NCBI RefSeq assembly: GCF_001908185.1
Contig: NZ_LGHM01000174.1
Coordinates: 1-38,932 of the forward strand
Source of the DNA: Bradyrhizobium sp. AS23.2
GTDB taxonomy: Bacteria > Pseudomonadota > Alphaproteobacteria > Rhizobiales > Xanthobacteraceae
DNA length: 38,932 bases
Reading direction: 5' to 3'
Position numbers and translations under genes: made by a program. The notes below the pieces were generated by a model. The model ran no database searches. It saw only the letters and a list, made by a program, of their open reading frames with translations, and had not been told where the DNA came from. Below, piece by piece: positions 7,776 through 14,582 of this stretch (position 1 is the stretch's first letter; the number at the start of each line of letters is the position of its first letter).

Positions 7776-8326
7776 CAGATCCGCCGCATCCAGAGGCCGC
7801 CGAGGATCAGGCCACCGCCGTTGACGAAGGCCATCCAGAGCGGGAATGCCTCGCCGATGTAGAAGAAACCGATCAGCGTCAGCGCAATGATGCCGAGACC
7901 GATCGCCACGAACGCGTAGCCGAACCAGAGACCGGCGAGCGTGTAGAACAGCATGAAATAGATCGGCCAGAACGCACCGAGCTGGCGCGGACCGAAATGA
8001 CCGATCACGCTGGTGCAGAGGTAGCCGAATGCGAAGAACAACGCGAACACCAGCAGCAGCCGGATGTCGAAGGCCGCAGCATGAGTCTGCGGCGGATTGA
8101 GCAGGCGGATAGCAACCAGGCCGCCGACACCCAGGATGTCGACGGCGGGCCACGCGTAAACCGCGTAGATCGGCCAAAGCCAGGTCACGACGTTACCGGC
8201 GAAGACCAGAGCACCCCACCACAGCGCCCCAAGACTTGCCAGTTCGTAGAGCTGCGATTGCCGCAGGCGCTGGACGATATCGTCGATATCGGCGAGCGCC
8301 TCGGCGGCCTGCTTGCTGTCGATCAT
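7775..8326 (-). CDS. Multi-pass inner-membrane protein of unknown function
   Basis: 183 residues. A soluble N-terminal helix of about 30 residues (ALADIDDIVQRLRQSQ) is followed by about five hydrophobic segments: ALWWGALVFAGNVVTWLW, PAVDILGVGGLVAIRLL, LLLVFALFFAFGYLC, FMLFYTLAGLWFGYAFVAIG and IIALTLIGFFYIGEAF, ending LGGLWMRRI. I do not recognise a named family. The start overlaps the hydrolase stop (ATGA) and its own stop overlaps the regulator start, so the three genes form one coupled unit. Small membrane proteins of this layout often sit beside one-domain winged-helix regulators, which suggests a sensor or effector role. That is inference. Confidence 0.85.
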   Translation of the reverse strand: MIDSKQAAEALADIDDIVQRLRQSQLYELASLGALWWGALVFAGNVVTWLWPIYAVYAWPAVDILGVGGLVAIRLLNPPQTHAAAFDIRLLLVFALFFAFGYLCTSVIGHFGPRQLGAFWPIYFMLFYTLAGLWFGYAFVAIGLGIIALTLIGFFYIGEAFPLWMAFVNGGGLILGGLWMRRI

Positions 8327-9333
8327 GACTGTCCGCTCCCGCGCGTTGCCACGTCGTCGGCGATGGCGGAGACCGCCTTCGGGTTGGTGACGATTCCCAT
8401 GTGGTTGACGCCCTCGATCACCTTGACGTCGACGGATGGCTTTGTGGCCTGCACGGTCTCGGCATATTTGTCGGAGATCATCATCTCGTCCTCGGCGCCA
8501 CCGAAGATCGTGAGCGGATGCTTCACCGCCGGCAGATCGAGGCGATAGCCGCGTGTCGCAAAGTTGCGCATGAGGCGATCCGAATAGGTCGCGACCAGGA
8601 ACCGCTCGGAATTCGGGGGCACGGCGAAGGCGAGCACCGGAAGCTGCGAGCAGCAATCGATGCCGAGCTTGCGCAGCGCTGTCAGCGCAAGGAAACGCGG
8701 AATGTCGGCATTGGCCCAGCCGCCGGAATGCGGCCTGTTGGTCGGTGCGTCGTAGCCGAGATAGGGCGCAACCAGCACGGTGCGGACGAACAGATCCTGC
8801 ATGATCGGCGTCGCGGCGACGCGCAGCGAGAAGCCGGCGCCGGCGGAATGGCCGATCAGGGTCAGCGGCAGATCGGGCGCGGCCCCGCGGACCTGCGCGA
8901 CGAAGTCGACGAGATCATCCTCGAGCTGGCCGACATAGCCGATATCGCCGCGCGTGCCGGAGGCACCGTGGCCGCGCATGTCGAGCGCCCAGGTCTCGAC
9001 GCCGCGCCCAGCGAGCGCCGCGGTCAGCGCGTGGTTGATCGTGCCGGAGGAGCCGGAAGAGCCGTGGATGAAGATGGCACCACGCCCGGCGGCGGCGCCG
9101 CTCGGGGCGTAGTGGCGATAACCGAGCCAAGTGCCGTCGCGGGCCTGGAAGCGCTCCAGCGCCGGCATCGTGGACCAGTCGATACCCTTGGCGGAGTCCG
9201 AGACTGAGCGCATCTCGGCAGGCCGCTCCAGCGGCATCGCGATCATCGCGGTCAACAACAGCGCCACGGCGCCGACTGCGCACAGGCTCCATTTCAGCAA
9301 GCTCAGAGCACCTCGCAGCAACTGCATCGCCAT
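8323..9333 (-). CDS. Membrane-anchored alpha/beta hydrolase (serine hydrolase)
   Basis: 336 residues. An N-terminal hydrophobic segment (residues about 10-33, LLKWSLCAVGAVALLLTAMI) anchors or exports it; the catalytic domain follows. The oxyanion region is IFIHGSSGSSG, the nucleophile is Ser in GHSAGAG, and the probable acid and base are Asp in FGGAEDEM and His in EGVNHMGIV. The fold resembles monoacylglycerol lipase or lysophospholipase; the substrate is unknown. ATG 9333 is preceded by GGAG at a good distance, while the frame's further 400 codons upstream run antisense to xseA and are spurious. It is first in a three-gene coupled unit with the membrane protein and the regulator. Confidence 0.88.
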   Translation of the reverse strand: MAMQLLRGALSLLKWSLCAVGAVALLLTAMIAMPLERPAEMRSVSDSAKGIDWSTMPALERFQARDGTWLGYRHYAPSGAAAGRGAIFIHGSSGSSGTINHALTAALAGRGVETWALDMRGHGASGTRGDIGYVGQLEDDLVDFVAQVRGAAPDLPLTLIGHSAGAGFSLRVAATPIMQDLFVRTVLVAPYLGYDAPTNRPHSGGWANADIPRFLALTALRKLGIDCCSQLPVLAFAVPPNSERFLVATYSDRLMRNFATRGYRLDLPAVKHPLTIFGGAEDEMMISDKYAETVQATKPSVDVKVIEGVNHMGIVTNPKAVSAIADDVATRGSGQS

Positions 9334-9361
9334 GGCGCAAACTCCGTTGATCTTACCGTCA

Positions 9362-9390
9362 ATAGAGAACTCTATAATATAGAGTACTCT
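9362..9390. promoter_or_regulatory. Paired operator-like palindrome upstream of the hydrolase operon
   Basis: Two related palindromes lie in an AT-rich island between the divergent hydrolase operon and xseA. The first is ATAGAGAACTCTAT (9362-9375), with six-base arms around AA. The second is AGAGTACTCT (9381-9390), preceded by AT. Their centres are 17 bases apart. The site lies 29 bases upstream of the hydrolase start, where it would overlap a promoter. The last gene of that operon encodes a winged-helix regulator, so self-repression is the simple inference. Confidence 0.6.
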
Positions 9391-9453
9391 TATGATCAAT
9401 TCCCGGATTGGCGCCGTGCCGCGAAAATCCTTAACGTCGGGTCTGACCCCAAA

Positions 9454-11094
9454 ATGCCGAATCGTTTGCCGATGCCGCCTGCGGAACAACTGCTCAACGC
9501 GCCCGAATTCACCGTTTCCGAGCTCTCGCTGTCCCTGAAGCGGACGGTCGAGGACGCCTTTGGCCATGTCCGGGTTCGCGGCGAGATCTCGGGCTTTCGG
9601 GGGCCCCACTCCTCCGGCCATTGCTATTTCGCGCTCAAGGACGAGAGCGCCAAGATCGAGGCGGTGATCTGGAAGGGCGTGCACGGCCGCATGCGCTTCA
9701 AGCCCCAGGAAGGGCTCGAGGTCATCGCGACCGGCAAGCTCACCACCTATCCGGGCTCCTCGAAGTACCAGATCGTGATCGAGGCGCTGGAGCCGGCCGG
9801 CATCGGCGCGCTGATGGCGCTGATGGAGGAGCGCAAGAAGAAGCTCGCTGCCGAGGGCCTGTTCGACGAGGCGCGAAAACAGCTCCTGCCCTGGCTGCCG
9901 GAGGTGATCGGCGTCGTGACCTCGCCGACCGGCGCCGTGATCCGCGACATCCTGCATCGGCTCGAGGATCGCTTCCCGCGCCACGTGCTGGTGTGGCCGG
10001 TCAAGGTGCAGGGCGAAGGCTCGGCCGAGCAGGTCGCAGCCGCGATCCGCGGCTTCAACGCGCTGCCGGAAGGCGGCAAGATCCCGCGCCCCGACGTGCT
10101 GATCGTCGCGCGCGGCGGCGGCTCGCTGGAGGACCTCTGGTCGTTCAACGAGGAGATCGTGGTGCGCGCTGCGGCCGAGAGCATGATCCCGCTGATCTCG
10201 GCGGTGGGGCACGAGACCGACATCACGCTGATCGATTTCGTCGCCGACAAGCGCGCCCCGACGCCGACGGCTGCGGCCGAGATGGCGGTGCCGGTGCGCA
10301 GCGAATTGTTCGTCGAGGTCGCCGACCTCGCGCGGCGCACGCGCGCCTATTGGCAGCGCGCCCATGAGAGCCGCCGCAGCGAGCTGCGTGCAGCTGCGCG
10401 CGCACTGCCGGCAGCCGGCGATCTGCTCGCGATCCCGCGGCAGCGGCTGGATTCGGCGGGCGCTGCCCTGCCCCGCGGGCTCAAGGCCAACACGCATGCG
10501 CATTTCCGCAGGTTCACCGCCGCCAGCGCAAAGCTGACGCTGCGCGTGCTGCACGGCCAGATCGCGCAGGCCGATCATCGCCTCACCGTGTGCGGCGAGC
10601 GGCTCGGCCTGTCCGCACGCTCACTGCTCCGGCAGCGGCGCGACCGCTTTGCCGGGCTCGAGGTACGCTTGCGCGCCTCAAAGCTCTCCAACGCGCAGGC
10701 GCAGCGCAACGCGATTCTCCGCCAGCGCGAGCGCACGCATCGTCTTGCCGAACGCGCCAGCCGCGCGCTTGTCACGTTGCTGCAGCGGTTAGATGCCCGC
10801 GTCGAGAACAGCGGCAAGCTGCTCTCGGCCCTGTCCTATCGCAGCGTGCTCGCCCGCGGTTTCGCGCTCGTGCGCGACGAGGCCGGCCATCCCCTGCATT
10901 CGGCAGACGCGATCGGGCCAAACGCGCGGCTCGAGATCGAGTTTGCTGATGGCCGCGTTGCGGCGACTGCGGATGCGGATCGCCCTGCCCCGGCCGCCAG
11001 GCGCGCGCCATCACAACCGAAGCCGGCCGCGCAAGACGCCAAGCCCGCGCCGAAGCGCGCGGCCAAGCCGGTGGATCAGGGTAGTCTGTTCTGA
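9454..11094 (+). CDS. xseA: Exodeoxyribonuclease VII large subunit XseA
   Basis: 546 residues. With XseB it degrades single-stranded DNA in both directions to oligonucleotides. The N-terminal OB-fold spans about residues 20-115 (FTVSELSLSLKRTVE, then VRGEISGFRG, GHCYFALKD). The catalytic domain follows, with GVVTSPTGAVIRDI, ARGGGSLEDLW, SAVGHETDITLIDFVAD and RAPTPTAAAE. The rest is a long Arg/Ala-rich helical region and a Lys/Pro/Ala tail ending QGSLF. This is longer than the E. coli protein (456) because of that tail. Met at 9454 or 9472 could start it. XseB is not in the window. Confidence 0.96.
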   Translation: MPNRLPMPPAEQLLNAPEFTVSELSLSLKRTVEDAFGHVRVRGEISGFRGPHSSGHCYFALKDESAKIEAVIWKGVHGRMRFKPQEGLEVIATGKLTTYPGSSKYQIVIEALEPAGIGALMALMEERKKKLAAEGLFDEARKQLLPWLPEVIGVVTSPTGAVIRDILHRLEDRFPRHVLVWPVKVQGEGSAEQVAAAIRGFNALPEGGKIPRPDVLIVARGGGSLEDLWSFNEEIVVRAAAESMIPLISAVGHETDITLIDFVADKRAPTPTAAAEMAVPVRSELFVEVADLARRTRAYWQRAHESRRSELRAAARALPAAGDLLAIPRQRLDSAGAALPRGLKANTHAHFRRFTAASAKLTLRVLHGQIAQADHRLTVCGERLGLSARSLLRQRRDRFAGLEVRLRASKLSNAQAQRNAILRQRERTHRLAERASRALVTLLQRLDARVENSGKLLSALSYRSVLARGFALVRDEAGHPLHSADAIGPNARLEIEFADGRVAATADADRPAPAARRAPSQPKPAAQDAKPAPKRAAKPVDQGSLF

Positions 11095-11122
11095 GCGCGG
11101 CGGTCGGCATTCCGCCGTCGGT

Positions 11123-11250
11123 GTCGTTCCCCGCCACCGGGTCTCGCCTTCGGCGAGCCCTGCTCCAGCGGGAATCCAGTACGCCGCAGCTTCTCGGTGA
11201 ATCACAGGCGTCTCGGAGTACTGGATCGCCCGGTCAAGCCGGGCGATGAC
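11123..11250. repeat. REP-like palindromic repeat (long form)
   Basis: It ends with ACTGGATCGCCCGGTCAAGC then CGGGCGATGAC, and has the inner inverted pair CCAGTACGCC and GGAGTACTGG. The left end (GTCGTTCCCCGCCACCGGGT) is diverged from the other copies, and a small hairpin, CTCGCCTTCGGCGAG, sits inside. It lies just past xseA, between that gene and the small peptide gene. The closest relative is the copy at 4708-4810. Confidence 0.72.
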
Positions 11251-11272
11251 ACCGAGTATGCGGGCGGCGTGC

Positions 11273-11422
11273 CTACCGGCAGGACAATCCCGCGTCGATC
11301 GTGGTCCAGAAGCCACAATGCTCCGGCGCGCGCTGCGGAGCGCCGGCATGGGCTTCGAACAGGAAGATCGCGACGGTGAAGACGACCAGTGCGGAGGAGA
11401 AGAGGACAATGCGGTTGCGCAT
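11273..11422 (-). CDS. Small exported or membrane-anchored peptide, 49 residues
   Basis: MRNRIVLFSSALVVFTVAIF followed by LFEAHA gives a clear signal peptide or anchor. A short mature part, GAPQRAPEHCGFWTTIDAG then LSCR, contains two cysteines. It belongs to no family I can name. The frame runs further upstream, but that part lies in a repeated element, so the ATG at 11422 is preferred. It faces xseA across a repeat. Support is only moderate: the evidence is the hydrophobic leader and the cysteine pair. Confidence 0.5.
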   Translation of the reverse strand: MRNRIVLFSSALVVFTVAIFLFEAHAGAPQRAPEHCGFWTTIDAGLSCR

Positions 11423-11477
11423 GTAGATTGCGTTTAATCGACATCGTGGTCGAACTATGGCGCGGCTAGAGCCTTTT

Positions 11478-11569
11478 CCGTTCCGATGGAATCGGAACGG
11501 GGCTCTAGATTCTTGTTTTGACGCGTTTTCTTTACGCGAACCGGTATCCACTTCGCTCGAAAACGCTCT
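11478..11569. repeat. 92-base dispersed repeat, copy 1
   Basis: This matches 29943-30034 at all but one of 92 positions (GACGCG here, GACCCG there). It contains the palindrome CCGTTCCGATGGAATCGGAA, CGG and then a spaced segment ending TCGCTCGAAAACGCTCT. Both copies are intergenic and in the same orientation. The remaining non-coding DNA from 11570 to 11749 holds only a fragment of the GGCGGACAAGTCG sequence seen again near 16423-16435, and nothing else I can identify. Confidence 0.85.
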
Positions 11570-11749
11570 AGACGTTGAAACCGGTTCGTCACGCCATCCG
11601 TAGATTCATGGTCGGCCATCATGTTCCGTGCAGGGCGGTGGTCGATGCGGGGCCGTCCGTCTGACGTTGTTCCTCGGGCGGCCCCGCTTCCGCCTTCGCT
11701 CTACGAGCTACGGCGGACAAGTCGCTCCATCCGGGGTACGGCACCGTTA

Positions 11750-12580
11750 CTACCGCGCCAACCACTCCGCGACTTCCTTCTGCGACTCCGCACGCGCGTC
11801 CGCATCGGTACCGAGATGGCCGTGCTCGGGCGCCGCGGCGTCGGTGCTTCCGGCGAGCGCTTGCAGCGGCGTGTCGGCGCGATCGAAATCGTGATAGGCA
11901 CCGGGATAGACCACGATGCGCGCGAGCGCGCTGCGGCCGTATGCGCCGTCCACCATCTGGCGGCAGGCCGGCGGCGACGACACGTCGTCATTGGCGCCGA
12001 TCAGCACAAGGGTCGGCACCCGCGTGCTCCAGCCGAGGCCGGCGGAAATCCGGCAGTCCGGGTAGAACGCGATCGCGGCGCGGAAATCAGGGCTCGCATC
12101 GCGCGCGGCGCTCTGCGGACGCACCGCCCACAGCAGCGCGCTCGCGCCGTTCGCCCAGCCGATCAGGCTGACGCGGCTGCGCGCCACCCAGGTCTGCTTC
12201 ATCAGCCAGGCGCGCGACGCCGCGATGTCGGCAACGCGCTCGCGCCGCGCCTTGACGCGCATCTCCTTGACGCGGCATTGCGGCCCGAGTTCGCGCGAGC
12301 CGTAGCTGTCAGGCAGCAGCACGGCGTTGCCGGTCTTGAGCAGCCGCTCGACCCAGTCGCGATAACGCGGCAGCACCGGATCGGAATGGCTGCCGAGTCC
12401 GCCGCAGTCGTGCAGCGCGATCACGGTCGGAAACGGTCCGTCACCCTCGGGCTTGTAGAGCTGCGCATGCAGGATTCCGGACGCCAGCGGAATGTCGACC
12501 TGCTGCGGCGCAGGCGCCGGCGCGGCGCGCGCGGCCGACATCAGGAGTGTCAGGAACAGGGCGGTCAGTCGAAGGCGCAT
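11750..12580 (-). CDS. Secreted dienelactone hydrolase-like protein lacking the usual nucleophile
   Basis: 276 residues with a signal peptide (MRLRLTALFLTLLMSAARA). The fold markers of the dienelactone hydrolase family are present: VIALHDCGGLGSHSD near the N-terminus, VLIGANDD with a candidate acid, and YPGAYHDFD with a candidate base. The nucleophile elbow reads LIGWANGAS, so the position that should be Cys or Ser is Ala (codon GCG, one base from the serine codon TCG). Either the protein is catalytically inactive or another residue serves. ATG 12580 is chosen because it opens the signal peptide. It stands alone, reading towards xseA. Confidence 0.8.
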   Translation of the reverse strand: MRLRLTALFLTLLMSAARAAPAPAPQQVDIPLASGILHAQLYKPEGDGPFPTVIALHDCGGLGSHSDPVLPRYRDWVERLLKTGNAVLLPDSYGSRELGPQCRVKEMRVKARRERVADIAASRAWLMKQTWVARSRVSLIGWANGASALLWAVRPQSAARDASPDFRAAIAFYPDCRISAGLGWSTRVPTLVLIGANDDVSSPPACRQMVDGAYGRSALARIVVYPGAYHDFDRADTPLQALAGSTDAAAPEHGHLGTDADARAESQKEVAEWLAR

Positions 12581-12634
12581 CGGACTCTGCCGTATGAGGA
12601 ACCGGCCTGTGCAGGCGACCGCTGTTTGAGCATG

Positions 12635-12673
12635 CACTTTGCGCTAACGCGGCCCTTTGGGTCCGGATCATGC
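12635..12673. repeat. 39-base dispersed repeat (CACTTTGCGCTAACGCGG), copy 1
   Basis: CACTTTGCGCTAACGCGGCC runs on to CTTTGGGTCCGGATCATGC. The same element occurs at 36383-36421 with TT replaced by CC. It is intergenic, between the divergent DLH-like gene and DUF2093. The next 170 bases hold the DUF2093 promoter region and a GGCGGACAAGCCACCCTA fragment related to those near 11715 and 16423. Confidence 0.72.
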
Positions 12674-12845
12674 TCCGGACCAACGATCCTTCGCCCGAGC
12701 ACTATCATGCGGGAACGGCGCCAAAACATCATAAACCGGTGGGTTTACCGGGCGGACAAGCCACCCTATCTATGCTACATCCCGTCCAACACATCGTGCC
12801 CTCCAGGGTTTTCCACGGAGAGGCCATCCACGGAGACTTTCGACC

Positions 12846-13073
12846 GTGCTGAACAAATTCGGCCCCTCGGGCCATGGCGAAGCGCAGGTGCAATATCTCG
12901 ACGGCGATTTCCGCGTGATCTCGCCGGGGACCTTCGTGCGCTGCGCGATCACCGACACGCGGATCCCGCTCGACGAATTGAAGTACTGGAGCGTGGACCG
13001 GCAGGAAGCCTACGCCACGCCCACCGCCGTGTTGCAGCGGCACTTCCCCGGCGCGCTGAAGCCGCAGCCGTGA
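12846..13073 (+). CDS. DUF2093 family protein
   Basis: 75 residues, the full size of this small alphaproteobacterial family. MLNKFGPSGHGEAQVQYLDG then DFRVISPGTFVRCAITDTRI matches the family pattern as I recall it. Function is unknown. The start is GTG, with GGAG nine bases upstream. In many Rhizobiales this gene lies beside lpxK/kdtA. Here lpxK is 3.4 kb away across an accessory block, which suggests later insertion; that inference depends on remembered gene order. Confidence 0.85.
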   Translation: MLNKFGPSGHGEAQVQYLDGDFRVISPGTFVRCAITDTRIPLDELKYWSVDRQEAYATPTAVLQRHFPGALKPQP

Positions 13074-13089
13074 GACCGCGCCCGCGCGG

Positions 13090-13395
13090 CTATTGCTGCT
13101 CCGTGCCATCCGCGCCCACGCAGGTCTTGATGAAGCTCTTCCGGGGCTCGCCGACGACCTTCTGATCAACCGCCTGTTTCAGGCAATCGAGCCGCGCCTG
13201 CGCCATGCAGAGTTGCATCTGGTCGCGCTTGTCCTGTCCCTTCAGGTTTTGCGTCGTCGCCAGGCACGTGACGCGCTTGGTCGCGGGAACCGGCACCGTG
13301 CCGGTTGGAGCGGCCGGCGGCGTCGTTTGCGCAAACATGGGCGCAATGATCAGACACACAAGGCTGGCGGCGACGGCCGCGAACGGCAGTTTCAT
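13090..13395 (-). CDS. Small periplasmic cysteine-containing protein, PsiF-like
   Basis: 101 residues with a signal peptide ending MFAQ and a Pro/Thr-rich spacer. The mature half has two similar units: CLATTQNLKGQDKRDQMQLC and CLKQAVDQKVVGEPRKSFIK followed by TC. The spacing of Cys, LKG/VVG and the Arg/Lys-rich helix resembles PsiF repeats, whose function is unknown. AGGAGA precedes the ATG. It converges on DUF2093 with only 16 bases between stop codons. The PsiF assignment is moderate; an exported four-Cys protein is certain. Confidence 0.75.
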   Translation of the reverse strand: MKLPFAAVAASLVCLIIAPMFAQTTPPAAPTGTVPVPATKRVTCLATTQNLKGQDKRDQMQLCMAQARLDCLKQAVDQKVVGEPRKSFIKTCVGADGTEQQ

Positions 13396-13591
13396 CGAAT
13401 TCTCCTGATCGGACTTAAACCGATAGGTGTCTTGCGATGAATGTCGTCTGAATGGCAGGCTGCCGTCCAGTGGGCAAAGCGACTTGTCCGCCGAAGCTCA
13501 GAGAGCGAAGGCGGAAGCGTGCCCACCACGTCCGCTTTCGGGCAGGGCTATCGCATATGAAGAAAAGCGTGGCGGGCAGCTCGCCTGCGGC

Positions 13592-13690
13592 CATCCTTCG
13601 AGACGCCCGCCTACGGCGGGCCCTCAGGATGAGGTCGCGTTTCCCGGCGACATATCAAACCCTCATGGTGAGGAGCCCGCAGTAGCGGGC
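13592..13690. repeat. Two short palindromic repeats in a gene-free stretch
   Basis: The stretch 13396-13773 holds no convincing gene. It contains an inverted repeat, CATCCTTCGAGACGCCCGCC to GGCGGGCCCTCAGGATGA (13592-13632), and a related one around CCTCATGGTGAGGAGCCCGC then AGTAGCGGGC (13661-13690). A diverged GGGCAAAGCGACTTGTCCGC fragment (near 13477) precedes them. These are dispersed repeats of the kind scattered through Bradyrhizobium intergenic DNA. Confidence 0.65.
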
Positions 13691-13773
13691 ATAGCGGACG
13701 ATGCTTCTCATCGCCGCGAGAACCTTGCAGGCCGAGCACGCAGACGTTCTGCGATCCTCGCAAACCGTCGACT

Positions 13774-14172
13774 TCACATCGGGCAGCGAACGTACAGCAT
13801 GTCCATTGGCACAGGCCCCTTGGAGCTGAGTGTGATCTTATTCTCTCCGGTGGGTTTCACGTCGAATGTGATATCCGAAATCGCGACGCCGTCCGAGCAC
13901 GACGCGATCACTCGCACATCCGGCCCGTCATCGTGCCTCGACTTGACGGTGCATTTCTGAAATGTGCCGGTTATCTCCCTTCCCTGGACGATTAAACCGC
14001 CCGCGTTGAGATCAGCATCCTTCTTGAACGCAAGCTTGTTGTCCTCCTTGGTAAAAATAGTACCGCAGGCCGCAGCGTCGATCGTCCATGCTCCGTTCAA
14101 ATCCGCAGACTGCGCCGAGGCCGATTGTACAACGAGCAGTATTAGCGACAGCAAGGGGTTGAATGTTTTCAT
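13774..14172 (-). CDS. Secreted hypothetical protein
   Basis: 132 residues: a signal peptide (MKTFNPLLSLILLVVQSASA) and a small beta-rich domain starting ADLNGAWTIDAAACG and ending PMDMLYVRCPM, with about four cysteines. The LNGAW opening resembles lipocalin-like or DUF-type secreted domains, but I recognise no family. GGAGAG lies just before ATG 14172. Base composition is more AT-rich than in the neighbours, as in the sulfatase upstream region. The two FixK-type boxes lie 166 bases upstream, so it could be their target instead of the sulfatase. Confidence 0.75.
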   Translation of the reverse strand: MKTFNPLLSLILLVVQSASAQSADLNGAWTIDAAACGTIFTKEDNKLAFKKDADLNAGGLIVQGREITGTFQKCTVKSRHDDGPDVRVIASCSDGVAISDITFDVKPTGENKITLSSKGPVPMDMLYVRCPM

Positions 14173-14337
14173 GAAACTCTCCGATGAGATAGCCAATGAG
14201 CTACTGGAGCCCGTTCGATTGAACGTGGAATTGTCGTCAAAACCGGTCGCTGCGAAGCAGGCAAGCGTCGCACGCCTTCGATGGCTTTCGCGTCACTCTC
14301 AAGACGCTTGGCGTGCAAGGGATTGGCGGCTCTCTCG

Positions 14338-14369
14338 TTGATCTAGGTCAATCCTTTGATCTGGATCAA
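14338..14369. promoter_or_regulatory. Two tandem FixK/FNR-type boxes
   Basis: TTGATCTAGGTCAA at 14338-14351 and TTGATCTGGATCAA at 14356-14369. Both fit the CRP/FNR-family consensus TTGAT-N4-ATCAA, the second exactly and the first with one change. Their centres are 18 bases apart. In Bradyrhizobium this motif is read by FixK2 under low oxygen. The sites lie in the 410-base gap between the divergent secreted protein and sulfatase genes, about 215 bases from the sulfatase ATG. I cannot tell which gene they serve. The rest of that gap shows nothing clear. Confidence 0.65.
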
Positions 14370-14582
14370 TTCAGAGCTGTACTGCGCTGCTCCTCTCAAC
14401 CCGATCTTCCACCAAAGGCCCCGCTTACCAGGATATTGCGTGAGGGTGCTTAAAGGCGGCTGGCATCTTTGCGATCTCGACTATTGCCGCCGTTATCGAT
14501 CCGCCGCGCCCAATGCCGAGCTGATCGACACCAGCGCGAGCCACGCCGGCTTCTGGTGCATCGCCAGGAAGAGGATCATGTC

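Noticed and set aside
5970..8177. A 735-residue reading frame joining a winged-helix start to PurD
   Set aside because: Only the last 427 residues match PurD. The rest crosses a stop in the true frames of three other genes, a palindromic repeat and the frameshifted regulator. The purD frame is open upstream by chance in GC-rich DNA.
11621..13165. A 514-residue plus-strand frame
   Set aside because: It runs antisense to the DLH-like gene with its signal peptide, and overlaps a repeat and DUF2093. The composition is a shadow of those genes.
14456..14475. Sigma-54 promoter (TGGCAT...TTGCG) before the sulfatase
   Set aside because: The GG and GC doublets are 9 bases apart, not 12, so the element cannot fit the -24/-12 spacing.
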